Shown here piece by piece: positions 23,342 to 35,449 of a stretch of DNA of 64,000 nt. Numbering within the stretch: the first letter of the stretch is position 1; each line of letters starts with the position of its first letter. The notes beneath the pieces were generated by a model that made no database searches, was not told the origin of the DNA, and saw only the letters and a list, made by a program, of their open reading frames with translations. The DNA is from Ceratotherium simum simum (taxonomy: Eukaryota; Chordata; Mammalia; Perissodactyla; Rhinocerotidae). The stretch covers positions 19,959,335-20,023,334 of the forward strand of contig NW_004454197.1 in NCBI RefSeq assembly GCF_000283155.1, given 5' to 3'. The translations under genes and the position numbers were made by a program.

Positions 23342-24418
23342 AAGTGGTGAGGAGACTAGAAATCCAACACTAACCCGAGAAACCTGGTCAGGAAATCAGG
23401 CCCACGGGGATCATATGGTAACTCTCACCTCTGGGTGACAGAGGTGGCTCTGAGAACATTGTGGGACCAAATTTGAACTCAGACAGATCTGGACACAGAG
23501 GCCCAGGGTCCACCTCCAGACATGCTGTGGACACTCAGAGCCTCTTACTTCCCCTGTTTCCTCCTCTGTCAAAGGGCCGAGGGGAAGGCTAGATAAGAGT
23601 CCCAGGGTTGGGGCTCAGGAATACAGCTTTGCTGTCCTGGGCCAGTATTCTTGTGCTTCCCATTCTGCTTCTTTCTGCTGTGGAAACTTAGGTCCCTTTT
23701 CAGCAAAGCTAAGACCAGCCCTGCTCCTACTCCAGTCCTCTTCTGCAAGCGCTCCCCTCCCTCCCTCTGGCTGGAGTGACTCCATGGGGCCTGGAGAGAG
23801 GTGGCCAGCCCTGCCATGGACAGCAGTCACCCTTGGACCCAGAAGCTTTCCCCTCAAATCTCATTAAAAGTCCAGTGTGTGACCTGAGATCTTCCAGGGA
23901 GGCCTACAGCTCTAAGTCCAGATGAGCTTTGTCCTGCAGAGACACCCTGAGGCTGGCAATGGTCAAGGTGGAGATCAGCCCCAGCAGGCGCAGGCCCTGG
24001 CCCCATAGCACACTCTCCCTGGCCACTCAATCCTCACAGTCCCCCAGACAGGATGCTCTATCCACTGGCCCGTGTGTCCAGCCAAAGTCTCAGCCTCCTC
24101 AGCACCGGACCTGAATGGTTGGATCAGGCTGTCTCTGCACTGGCCTCTGACCTATACGGTTCTCCCCCAGCTCCTGCCTGAACTGCTGCTCTCCCTTCCC
24201 TGAGAAGCTCTCTGTTCCTCTCTCGTATCCATGTACTGCTCTGCCACACTCTATCCTGGGGCGAGAAATTAACCTCTCTGAATCTTACTTTCCCATATGA
24301 CAAATGGGATGATTGCAATATTTGCTGCTAAGTGGAGGGCTTTTCTTTCACTTAGAAATTTCCTTTATTATGCAAAATAGAGTTGTTTATTCTTCCAGGA
24401 GAGTATGTGAGAGGAAGT
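23342..24418. other. GC-rich unassigned DNA
   Basis: Repeat-poor, with short frames on both strands and no recognisable domains. Confidence 0.4.
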
Positions 24419-24433
24419 AAGAATTCTGTTCCA

Positions 24434-24680
24434 GGGGGCTGGCGGGGTGGCACAGCGGTTAAGTGTGCACGCTCCGCTGCGGTGGCCAGGGTTCGCAGGT
24501 TCGGATCCCAGGCGCCCACCGACGCACCTCTTGTCAAGCCATGCTGTGGCGGCGTCCCATTTAAAGTAGAGGAAGATGGGCACGGATGTTAGCCCAGGGC
24601 CAATCTTCCTCAAGAAAAAAGGAGAGGATTGGCATTGGATGTTAGCTCAGGGCTAGTCCTCTTTGCAAAAAAAAAAAAAA
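24434..24680 (+). mobile_element. ERE SINE, class I, with perfect target duplication
   Basis: Box A CACAGCGGTTAAGTG, box B GGTTCGGATCC, class I body and poly(A). A perfect 15-bp duplication AAGAATTCTGTTCCA lies at 24419-24433 and 24681-24695, which points to a relatively recent insertion. Confidence 0.97.
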
Positions 24681-24695
24681 AAGAATTCTGTTCCA

Positions 24696-25732
24696 TTGCT
24701 CAAGAGGATCTAATGATGAGGGCAGGGAGAGGATAAGGATCAGGAACAGCTATGGGTGACTTTGAAAGCTATGACTAGAGACAAGAAACCAAAAGACGAT
24801 AGGCAGATGGATGCAGGAAATGGCGTATATTACTGCACGTTCCTAAAAGTTGTGCAGGCTAAGTTCTCTGTCACCCAGGAATAGTGTTGCTTCTGAGAGG
24901 CTGTAGCACTTATATCCAAAGATACACCTCCCGTCCATTCAATGTTGATTTGATGGGGCTTCCTGGATCATGGAGGAAGACAAAGAAAAATGAAACACAG
25001 GAAGAAAAATGGAACAAAAATAATGATAGAGTTTTGAAGAAAAAACTATGACTCAAGAATTCAATAACCAACTATATTAGGTTGCTATATTTTGATTACT
25101 TTTAAGACAACAAGAATACATTTTTAGATATAAAAGGGACATAAATATTCTGCTAGTATTCCTCCCTTTAAAAAGTTATACTAACTGAGAGATAAATCAA
25201 AATAAAAGTACAAGTAGGTGAGAGTTCTTGGCATAAAAGAACTAGAGTGTACATGGAAAGCAGGAAAACATAAATTTAAGGGTAAAAGTAGCTATGAGTA
25301 GAAAAAGAATGTCTTTGCCAAAATAATTTGTGAGTAGAAGAAACAAAAATGGAACATTACAAAAAGCATATAAATTTAACAATAATAAACTAGGTCTAAA
25401 ATCACCTAATCACTGAGAGGAAGTTAAGATGAGTTTGGAGAAAGTAGAGTGAAGAACAGGAACCAAAAATACAAAGGTGGGGAGAGAAATAATATATAAT
25501 TCATAGAAACAAAATTAAAGAAATAACATGGAGGATAAAAATACAGTTCTAAGCCCAGCGTTTGATCTGCCTCACCAACCAATTTTAAATGTTCCAACAA
25601 TAGGAATGGGGAAATATCTAGAAATCAGAAGACTCTCTTATATACTTAAAACTTCAGGAAATAAGCAGACATGGAAAGACACCCACAAAGTATAATTTAA
25701 ATAAAAATGTAAGTTACTAAACAGAGTGAACA
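24696..25732. other. Unassigned A-rich DNA
   Basis: No gene or named repeat recognised. Low-complexity A-rich character. Confidence 0.4.
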
Positions 25733-25965
25733 ACGACAAATACTCCACCAGCACGTAGGATGCGCCAGGCACTGCTGAGCGTGTTCCATCTTTAATTCAC
25801 TGAGTCTTCACAACAACCCATGCAGTAAGCAGTCTTATTTTTTCTCTCATGGCACAGGTGAGGAAGTCAGAATAAGGGAGTTAAGCTGCTTGCCCGAGGC
25901 CACACATTCAATGAATGCTGGAACTAGTGTTTAAACTCTAGTAGTTTGATTCCAGAGCCAGCTGG
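25733..25965 (+). mobile_element. MIR SINE, near full length
   Basis: GCGCCAGGCACTGCTGAGCG, a diverged AACAACCCATGCAGTAAGCA, CACAGGTGAGGAAGTCAGAA and TTGCCCGAGGCCACACATTC follow the MIR order from 5' to 3'. Confidence 0.85.
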
Positions 25966-25999
25966 TAGCATTTTGTCTTGTTTTCACAGTAGACTTGAA

Positions 26000-27615
26000 C
26001 CGGATTTTTTATTGAGGTAGAATATACATACAGAAAGTGCACATATCTTAAGTGTGCAGATTAATGATTTTCACAGGGAACCCACTTGTTTAACCAGCAC
26101 CATGGAAGTTCCCTCAAACCTACCCAAGGGTAGCCACTAGCTTGACTTCTAACATCATAAATTAGTTTTGCCTATTTTTTGTACTTCACGTAAGTGAAAT
26201 TTTTTAGTATTTTGCCTCTAACTCCATTTTTTCCATAATCCCCGTGGTTTTCATTGTGAGATTTTGCGTAGCACTGAGATTTATATGGACCTTATAGTTG
26301 AACTGACTGTAGATGTTTGAGATGAATATATGCACACATTTCTGCTGCCTATATACCTAGGAGTAGAATTGCTAGGTCAAAGGTATACATATGTTCAGCT
26401 TTAGTTGATATTGCTAATTTTTCAAAATGAATATCCTGCCGCTAGTAAAGAAGAAAGTTCTAGTTTTTCTACATCATGACCAACACTTAGCATTTTTGGT
26501 GGTTTCCATTTTAGCTATTAAGATGAGTATGTAGTCTGTCTGATGTTAAGGTTTTATATTTCTTTGGTGACTGATGAAGTTGAACATTTTTTAAATCTGC
26601 TTATTAGCCATTTGGGTATTCTCTTCCGTGAAGTGTCTGTTCAAATCTTTTGCCCATTTTTCTATTAGGTTATCTGTTGGTTTCTTGTTTGTGTCTAGAA
26701 GTTCTTTACATGTTCATGAATATCTTCTCCCACTCTGTTAGCTGCCTTTTCATCTACTTGTTACTGTGTTCTGCTGAACAGAATTCCTTCATTTTAATAT
26801 AGTCCAATTCATTTATTTTTATGAACAGTGCTTTTCGTGTTTTATTTAAGAACACTTTAATGACTCTGTGGTCATGATACAAAAGTTCTTGTGCTTACCT
26901 CTAAAATCTTTATTATTTTACTCTTTACATTTAGTTGTAGATCTGGAATTGATCTGTGTATAGAGATTTTTTTCCATGTGGATAGCCAATTGACCCAGAT
27001 CTACTCATTGAGAAGATTATCGTTTCCCCCATCCCGTTGCAGTGTACATCTACATCTGGACTTTTCGTCCTCTTCCATGGTCAGCTTGCCTAGCCTTTTG
27101 CCAATACCACATTTTCTTAATTTCTATTGCTTCGCAATATGTGTAGATATCTACACATAAGTTTAAGATCTCCAGCTTTGCTCTTCTTCCAGATTGTTTT
27201 GGTTACTGGCCCTATGCAATACTATATGAATTTTAAAATCCCCTGTCAATGTCTAGGGGAAAAAAACTAATGGTATTTTTATTTGGATAGCATTTAATTT
27301 ACAGATTAATTTGAGGAAAATTGATGTCTTTACAATATTGACTCTGTCAATTCACATATATAATATACTCTTCCATTTATTCAGATCTTTGGTATCTCTC
27401 AAGAATGTTTTAGAGTTTTCACTGGAAAAGACTTTCATATCTTTTATTGGAGTCAATCCTAGATTTTTAAATGTTTTTGATACTATTGTAAATGGAATAA
27501 TTTTTATTGCACTTCATCTTTGTTTCTTTCTATTATATAGATACACAATTGATTTTTAATATCTATCTTGAATCAAAGTACTTTACTAAATTCACTAATT
27601 ATTTCTAATACAATC
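26000..27615 (-). mobile_element. LINE-1 3' region, antisense (first part)
   Basis: Antisense of L1 3' UTR and ORF2. Landmarks are TTTTTTATTGAGGTAGAATA at the 3' side, CCTAGGAGTAGAATTGCTAG, TCTGTTCAAATCTTTTGCCC and TTTGAGGAAAATTGATGTCT towards the RT domain. It breaks off at the Tigger element and resumes at about 30670. Confidence 0.9.
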
Positions 27616-27854
27616 ATGCATATCATGCATCACATAATGACAGGGATATGTTCTGAGAAATGCATTGTTTGGCAATTTTGTTGTTTTGCAAACATCATAC
27701 AATTTACTTACACAAACCTAGAATGTATAGCCCACTATATATCTAGGCTATATGGTATAGGCCTATTGCTCCTAGGTTACAAACCTATAACATGTTACTG
27801 TACTGAATATTGTAGGCAATTGTAACACACGGTAAGTATTTGTGTATGTAAGCA

Positions 27855-27917
27855 TATATACCTGAAATTTATACAATGTTATAAACCAATGTTACTACAA
27901 TGAACCAAAAATAAAAA
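27855..27917 (+). mobile_element. Very short L1 3'-terminal insertion within Tigger
   Basis: CCTGAAATTTATACAATGTT and ATAAACCAATGTTACT match the terminal 3' UTR of the L1 at 3.7 kb, followed by an A-rich tail. Only about 60 bp of L1 are present. The Tigger sequence resumes at GAAAAGGTACAG. Confidence 0.7.
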
Positions 27918-28386
27918 GGAAAAGGTACAGTAAAAATATGGTATAAAAGATAAAAAATGGCACACCTGTATAGGGCACTGACCATGAATGGAGCCTGCAG
28001 GCCTGGAAGTCACTCTGGGTGAGTCAGTGGGTCAGTGGTGAGGGAGTGTGAAGGCCCAGGACATCACTGGACACTGCTGTAGACTTTATAAACACTACAC
28101 TTAGGCTACAAAATTTATAAAAACATATTTTTCTTTCTTCAATAATAAATTAACCTTAGCTTACTGTAACGTTTTTACTTTATAAACTTTTTAATTTTTT
28201 TAACTTTTTGACTCTTGTAATAACACAACTTAAAACCCAAACACATTGTACAGCTGTACAGAAATATTTTCTTTCTTTATACCTTATTCTATAAGCCTTT
28301 TTCTATTTTTTAAATTTTTTAATATTTTTTACTTTTTAAACTTTTTTGTTAAAAATTAAGACACAATCACACACATTAGCCTAGGC

Positions 28387-30233
28387 CTACACAGGGTCAG
28401 AATCATCAATATCGCTGTCTTCCTCCTCCACAAGCTGTCCCACTGGAAGGTCTTCAGGGGCAATAACACAGATGGAGCTGTCATCTCCTATGATAGCCAT
28501 GGCTTCTTCTGGAATACCTCCTGAAGGACCTGCCTGAGGCTTTTGAGGAAGTACCAGTCTTTTCAGAAATATGTCCATGGTGGTTTGCTTGGTTTGTTTC
28601 TTTTTTTCATCATAGATTTACTTCTTGCAGATAATGCACCATGAACATTCTTCTCTATTAATGAAAACCTTAGGTGTTGGGGTCCATGTTTTCAACCTTT
28701 TTAAGGAACTTCTTGGGGTCTGCAAAAGCTTCTGCTAAGCCCTTCACTGTGCATTTTCTTGGGAGTTCTTCTTTTTCTTCCCCTGCAGTTTCCTTTCTCT
28801 TGCCTCTTCTTTGGCTCTGCATTCCTGTTCCAGTTCCAACAACTCCTTACTAGTCAATTACTCAGGAACCACCTCTAGGAGCTCCTCAATGACATCGTCA
28901 TCCACACCCAGGTTAAAGTTGTTTGTCATCTTAGCCACAGTCCTATTGATTTTTGCAACCTCCTTATCCTTGGAAAATCCTTTTAATCATAGACAATCAT
29001 CATAGACAAACCTCTTGAGTGTCTTCTTCCAGATGCCATTCATATGTTCCTTGATGACATCACGCCAAGCCCAAGCGAGGTTCTTCGTGCAGTCATAGAG
29101 GTTGTAATCCTTCCAGAATTGCATCAATGTCTTCTCAGTGTCTTCCTCAGTTGCAGCCATAGCCTGGGCAAAGGTCCTCCTCAGGTAATAGGCCTTAAAT
29201 GCTGCTATAACTGCTCGATCCATTGGTTGGATCAAAGAGGTGGTGTTTGGAGGGAGAAACATGGCTTTGATATTGGGATGAAGATCACCAATAAAAGGAG
29301 GGTGTTTGGGAACATTATCAATAATAAGCAAAATATTGAAAGGTATGTTATTCTCCAGACAGTACTTCTCCATTTCACTGGCATAGCAACCCAGGAGGGC
29401 ATCTTGGAAGAAGAGCTGGGTCATTCATGACTTCTTACTGTTCCTGCAGTACACTGGCAGTGTGTGCTTATTGATATTCTTGAATGCCCTGTGGTCTTCA
29501 TTGTGCCAGATCACAAAGGGTTTCAACTTATAGCCTACAAACACTGCCCTCAAGCAAAATGGTTATCGTGTGCGAAAAGCCTTGAAACCTGGCATTGACT
29601 TGGCCTCCTTATGGATAAAGTCCTTTTAGATATCCGTTTCCAGAATAGGAAGATTTCATCCATATTAAATATTTGCTCTGGCAAGTAATTTTCCTCCAGA
29701 ATCAGCTTATCTAGAGTTTCCAAAAATTCTTCAGCTGCCTTCACATCATACACTCACTTTCTCATTATGTATTGAATAACAATTCTTAAAATGTTCAAAC
29801 CACCTAGAGATTGCAGTAAAGTCAACATCGTAGTTGGGTCTGGCGTTTTCTTTCAACCATAGCAAACAAATGTTTTGCTTTGGCTGTGATCATCATGGTG
29901 CTGAGAGGGATGTGCTTCTGTGTCTGGTCTTCAATCCAGGTCATTACAAGTTTCTCCATATTTGATATAGACCCTTCTCCAATTTTTGTTAGTCTAGTTG
30001 CATTCAATGAAGCAGAGCCTTTAACAGCTTCTGCCACTTTGTTCTTTTTCTCCAAGATCATCACTATGGTGGAATGGGACATGACTGACTGGCGAGCAAT
30101 AAGCACCACTGATTTTTCCACTTTCATAGTCCTTAATCACTTTTAATTTCACTTCCATGTCAATCATGTGACATGGCCTCTTATTGGCAACATTAGCAGT
30201 GGGTTTTGTATATTTAGGGGCTGTGATAAACAA
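28387..30233 (-). pseudogene. Tigger transposase (DDE, pogo-like), broken
   Basis: Read from 30233 downward. An N-terminal psq-type helix-turn-helix (KRPCHMIDMEVKLKVIKDYE) is followed by a frame change into a CENP-B-like DNA-binding region (30127-29822, with RLTKIGEGSISNMEKLVMTW). The catalytic domain starts with the first Asp in IFNMDEIFLFWKR (29753-29550). The second Asp lies in LLIIDNVPKHPP and the third in LIQPMDRAVIAAFKAYY (29424-28987). An acidic C-terminus (28578-28387) ends EEEDSDIDDSDPV. The three acidic positions can still be read, but at least four frame breaks separate the pieces. A pogo-like transposase binds the terminal repeats and moves the element into TA sites. This copy cannot do so. 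Confidence 0.92.
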
Positions 30234-30669
30234 AACAACATGAAATTAAGTCTGGCACAAGAGAAAATGATGCAATCAAGAGATGCAGTGAACACGAGAT
30301 GTATGAGGCTGCTGCCAGCATAACACAGCATACTGTTTTACAGTAAACTATTTTTATATAAGTAGAAAGAGTATACTCTTAAAATAATGATGAAAAGTAT
30401 AGTATAGTAAATACATAAACCAGTAACATTGTCATTATCAAGTACTATGTACTGTACATAGTTGTATGTGCTATACTTTTATACAGCTGGTAGCATGGTA
30501 GGTTTGTTTACATCAGTATCACCACAAACATGTGAGTAATGATTGTGCTACACTGTTACGATGACTACGATGGCACTAGGCGGTAGGAACTTTTCAGCTC
30601 CATTATAATCTTACAGGACCACTGTCGTACATGAGGTCTGTCATTAACCAACATGTCAATATGTGGAGC

Positions 30670-30850
30670 AGGACTGTAGTGTGTCTGTTTTTCCTAATAA
30701 CTTGGTTTGGGGATTTTTTAGGTACACATTCATGTCATGTGCAAATAATAATGATTTTATTCTTCCTTTTTCTTTTATTTCTCATATTCTTTTGTTCTTA
30801 TTGCTTTTACTTCTGTTTTTTGCCTCGCTGCACTGGCTAGGACCTCAACA
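30670..30850 (-). mobile_element. LINE-1, antisense (second part, interrupted by Tigger)
   Basis: CATTCATGTCATGTGCAAAT, then a run towards TTTTTGCCTCGCTGCACTGG and CTAGGACCTC, continues the RT-domain antisense order where 27615 left off. Confidence 0.85.
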
Positions 30851-30861
30851 GTGATGGCATT

Positions 30862-31200
30862 TGTGGCATACAGAATAATGGCCCATGCCCACAGACGTCC
30901 ATGCCCTAGTCCCTGGAACACGTGAGTTTGTCACTTTCTATGGCAAAAGAAACTTCCCAGATGTGATTAAGGACACACACCATGATATGTGGAGATTATT
31001 CTGTGTTATCCAGGTGGGTGCAGTCTATCAAATGTGTCCTTGAAAGCAGAGAAATTTCTTGGCTGTGCTCGGAAAAATAGCTGTGATGACATTGCTAGGC
31101 CTATAGCCAAGAAATGTGTGTGGCATCTGGATGTTAAAAAAGGCAAGAAAATAAATCCTCCCCTAAAGCCTCCAGAAGGAACACAGCCCTACTCTGCCAT
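30862..31200 (+). mobile_element. MLT1-type MaLR LTR, partial
   Basis: AATAATGGCCCATGCC, CAGATGTGATTAAGGACACA and TTATCCAGGTGGGTGCAG, then TCCCCTAAAGCCTCCAGAAG, follow the MLT1 order. The right end is missing where ERVL sequence begins. Confidence 0.7.
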
Positions 31201-31202
31201 CC

Positions 31203-32800
31203 TCTGTGGATATACTTTCCTCTTGAGAAACAGCTTTTGGCTTGCTGCTGGGCCTCAGTGGAGACTGAACACTTAAACACAGGCCACCAAGTTACCACAC
31301 AACCTGAGCTGCCCACCATGAACAGGGTATTGACTGACCTACCAAGCCACAAGCCGGCCGTGCACAGCATCGCTCCATTATCAAATGGAAGGGAGATGCA
31401 TAAGATCGGGTTTTAGCAGGCCTGAAGGCACAAGTAAGTTGCAAGAGGAAGAAGCCCAAATGCTCACAGACCCTACTTCTGCTAAATACCTTCTGTCTCC
31501 TAGCCCACAATGATGGCCTCATATGGAGTTCAACTGACACAGGAAAAAAAACTCAGGCCTGGTTTGCAGATAGCTCTTCGTGATATGCAGGCACACCCAA
31601 AAGCAGGCAGCTGCAACACTACAGCCCCTTTCTGGGACATCTCTGAAGGGCAGTGGCCAAAGGAAATCCTACCAGCGGGCAGACCTTCAACAGTGCAGCT
31701 GATTGTTCATTTTCCTGAAAGGAGAAATCACCTGAAATGTGAGTCTATATCAATTTACGAGCTATGGCCAACAGTTTGCTTGGAAGGCCAGGTACTTGGA
31801 AGGAACATGATTGGAAAATAGGTGCTAAGGAGGTCTGGGGAAGAGGTATGGGGATAGACCTCTCCGAATGGGCAAAGAATGTGAAGACATTTGTGTCTCA
31901 TGTGAATGTTTACAAAAGGGTGACCCAGCATAGGAAGATTTTAATAATCAAGTGCATGGGATGATCTGTTTCTATGGATAGCAGTCAGCCTCTTTCCATG
32001 GCCACTCCTATCATTGTCCAATGGGCCAATAAATAAAGTGACCGTGATGGCTTGAGTAGATGTTATGCTTGGGCTCAGCATTGTGAACTTCCACCCATCA
32101 AGACCAAACCTGGCCACAGTCACTGCTGAATGCCCAGTCTACCAGCAGCAAAGAGCACCCCTGAGTCCCTGATATGGCACCATTCCCCAGTGTGATCTGC
32201 TAGCTACCTGGTGGGGTGGTGATTATATTGGACTGCTTCTATCATGGAAGCAGCAGAACTTTGTTCTTACAGGAAAAGACACTTACTCTGTATGTGGATT
32301 TGCCTTCCCAGCATGCAATGCTTCTGCCAAAAGTATCATCCGCAGACTTACAGAATGTCTTATCTCCTGTCACAGTATTCCTTCTGATCAAAGAGCTCAC
32401 TTCACAGCAAATGAAGTACAGCAACGGGCCCACGTTCATGGAATTCACTGGTCTTGCAATGTTCCCCCATCATTCCAAAGCAGCTGGCATGATAAAATAG
32501 TGAGATGGCCTTTTGAAGACTCAGTTATAGGACAGCTCTGTGGCAATCAATACCTTGTAGGGATGAGGCAGTGTCCTCGAGGAGGCTGTACCTGTCCTAA
32601 ATCGGCATCTAATATACGGTGCTGTTTTCACCATAATAAGAATTCATGGGTCCGTGAATCAAGGAGTAGAAATGGGAATGGCACCACTCACTATCACCCC
32701 TAGTGAGCCTTACTATATAGCTCAAAGTAGAGTCCCTTCGGGTAAATGTTCCATGTGCACTTGAAAACAATATGCGTTCTCTTATTAGTGGATGCAACCT
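31203..32800 (+). pseudogene. ERVL pol remnant (RNase H, integrase, beyond), broken
   Basis: An old endogenous retrovirus of the ERVL class. Frames on the plus strand show an RT/RNase H-side segment at 31200-31400. A connection and RNase H end lies at 31740-31960, with motif GMGIDLSEWAKNVK. An integrase follows from about 32115, with a D-Y-I-G start of the catalytic core near 32221 and an S-D-Q motif near 32390. Stop codons and frameshifts occur throughout. After about 32500 the order becomes rearranged or diverged. No gag, env or paired LTRs seen; the MLT1 piece just upstream belongs to the related MaLR group but is not its LTR pair. Confidence 0.8.
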
Positions 32801-34830
32801 TCTGTATATGTTTATTAGTTCAAATTTTTGCTTATATTTTTTAAGTATTCTTTATTCATTCTGTGATTTGTTGTTGTTATTGCTGATTATGGAAAAGATC
32901 TCCTTTTAATTCTTCCAATTTTTGCTGTATATATTTTAAAGCTATGCTATTATGTGCATAAAACTTTAGAATTATTATATCTGCCTGGTAGATTTACACT
33001 TTTATTATTATAAAATGCCCATCTTTATTTCTAATATCACCTTTGCCTTAGACTCTAATTTGTCTGTTATTAGTATATCTACACCAGCTGGGGTTTTTTG
33101 GTTAGCATTTGCATGGTATATCTTTTTTCATTCTTTTACATTTAAGCCTTCTGTGTCTTTGTATATAAGAGATGTCTCTCATAAGCAGTATATTGTTGGG
33201 ATTTGCTTATCAACCATCTGCCAATCTTCATTTTTTAATTGATGAATTTGCCATAGTTACTGATATATTTAGATTTATATTTATCATCATTCTATTTCTT
33301 CTTTTTATCGTTGTTTTCCTCCTCTTTTACATTTCTTCCTCTTATTTCTTGCCCCTTTTTGATTAGTAAGTTGTTTTTATTATTTTACCTTTCCCTCTAC
33401 ATAGACTTCAATAAATTTTCTTTTTCTGCTCTTAGAGGTGCCCTTACATATTACAATAGGCATTTTTGTCTTACTAAAACTTACAACTTACTATAAATTA
33501 CTTAATTATAAATTATTACAATTTAATATAAATTAGAACTTACTCTTACCAGTTCCCAGATAATATTTAGATCTTAGAACACTTAAGTTCCATTTACTCC
33601 TTTCTCCACCTTGTGTTATGGCTGTTATGCATTCTAATTCTACACATATTTTGAATCTTACAATGCATTGTTATTATTTTTAAATAAACAATGTTCATTT
33701 ATGTTTATTCAGAGATTTACTTTTTTCATTGCCCTTCCTACCTTTCTATGTTTATTTCTGAGATCACTTTCCTTCTACATTAGTATTTCTCTTAGTGGGT
33801 GACTGTTGGCAATAAATTTAGTCAATTTTTGTTTGTATGGAAATATCTTTAATTTGCCTTAACTCAAGAATATTCTTGCTGCACTCAGAATTCTAGGTTG
33901 GCATTTGTTTTATTTTTTTGTTTTAAAGGTATATTTCCTTTTAATCTTAGTTTCATTAATTTCTTTTGAGAAGACAGCTGTCCATCTTGTTGATGTCTTC
34001 TTTCAGGGAATGTTCTTTTTCTCTAGAAACTTTAAGCATTTCTCTTTGTCTATGGTTTTTTACCAACTTTATTATAGTGTACCAATGTATCCTTCTCTTG
34101 GTATTTTTTCATGGTTTGAATTCTAAGCATTCTTGAATCTGTAGCCAGATTTTTTTTTACATTTCTAGAAAATGCCTAGATGTTATTTCCTCAATTATTC
34201 CTTCTTCCCGGTTCTTTCTTTCCTTCACCTTTGGGACTCCAATTACACATATGTTAGACTTTCTTACCATACCCCAGATGTGTCTTACAGACTTTTTATT
34301 TTCTATACTTTTTGCTCTCTGTGCTTCAGCCAGGATATCTTCCACTGACCAGTTGATTGATCTTCTTTTCTGCTATGTGGAATCTACTATTAAATGCATC
34401 CATTAAATTTTTAATGTTATTTCCTTTTTCAATAATCAAATTTTCACTTCTTCTTTAATGACATTCTCCACTTTATTACCTATTTTATTAAAACTATTGA
34501 TCACAGCCTTTTTAAAGTCTATCTGATAATTCCAATATCTGGATCATCTGTGGTTCTTTCTATTTTCTTTTTCCTCTTGGTCCTAATTATTGGAATGCCT
34601 GATAATTTTTTATTGAGTATTGGACATTTTATATGATAGACTGTAGATGCTCCAGAAGGTATGTTGTTCACCTAGCTTCAGTCTACCTCTGGTCGACAGA
34701 GTGTGGGCAGGTCACCTTCATTCAGCTGATACTGAGTTGACTTAATTTGAGTTACAGTTTTTCTGAAGTTTCATTTTCTCTGTTTCACCTTTACCCCTAG
34801 ACTGTAGCTCTCTGAGAGGTTTTACAAAGC
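32800..34830 (-). mobile_element. Old LINE-1 or HAL1-like segment, antisense, including ORF1
   Basis: Long antisense LINE sequence, T-rich on the plus strand. A minus-strand frame at 34157-34345 reads SNICVIGVPKVKERKNREEG, the RRM-like part of L1 ORF1p. GGTATATCTTTTTTCATTC, AGAATTCTAGGTTGGCATTT and TTGGGACTCCAATTACACAT are further landmarks. Because ORF1-type sequence dominates, HAL1 (an L1 derivative with ORF1 only) is an alternative. Confidence 0.8.
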
Positions 34831-35449
34831 CCCTCCGTTTAGTGGATTCTGAAGTATAGTTTTTGTCTCCTTGCCGCCACAAAATGATATAAACCTCCAC
34901 TCTGACTTTCATGAGCTTTCTGCTTACCATCTTACATTCCTGCCCTGTGCAGTTTGTGAATTTGGCAAATGCCTCCAAGACAAAACTGGCCATGTGTTGG
35001 TCTTACTTTTCTAAGACTCCCTTTTCACCAGAATCTTGCCCCACCCTGTGTCCCTACTGTCTTGGTATCCCTAAATCTCCACTTTTGTCTCTTTGGCCTT
35101 GTGAAATTGCCAAAGGCTCTTCTGACTTCTCTCGCTCTTAGCTACAAATTTCTTCCTGCTCTGTATTTGAATTCTCAACTACTTGCTCAGTACCAAGAAT
35201 AAACAAATGTTCTGAGGAAAAAAGCAGCTACAAATGTCATCTTGTTCCTCCAAGGTTTTCTTCTCTCTGAGATCCTGGACCTTAAATTCCTGTTGCCTCA
35301 CTGGCTCTCTGCCTTCAAGCACATCCCGCTGCTGTGTTATCCAGCTTCCTCCTTGTTCTCAGAAGGAGTGCTCGCCTTCTTCAAGCCATCATCACTCCAG
35401 ACTCTTTTCAAATGCTCTACATAAATCATAGGGTAAATATTTTTCTGCC
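34831..35449. other. Unassigned DNA
   Basis: Moderately pyrimidine-rich, no gene or repeat family assigned. Confidence 0.35.

Larger units (their letters stand above)
27618..30655 (-). mobile_element. Tigger-type (pogo/Tc1-mariner) DNA transposon
   Basis: Related ends: CATGCATCACATAATGACAG near 27624, and on the opposite strand CATGTTGGTTAATGACAG near 30650. The left arm phrase GGCTATATGGTATAGGCCTA is typical of human Tigger1/2-type elements. The transposase runs on the minus strand inside it. It splits an antisense L1 whose halves are at 26000-27615 and 30670-30850. At about 3.0 kb it is longer than I recall for Tigger1, partly because of a small L1 tail inserted at 27855. Confidence 0.88.

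Noticed and set aside
22742..23350. Longest plus-strand-style unique open frame, 202 codons
   Set aside because: GC-rich, proline- and cysteine-rich reading without any domain, and no supporting start context. GC-rich DNA makes long accidental frames. Minus-strand exon-like structure in the same place is at least as good.
29044..29430. 128-codon plus-strand frame
   Set aside because: Antisense of the Tigger transposase catalytic domain.
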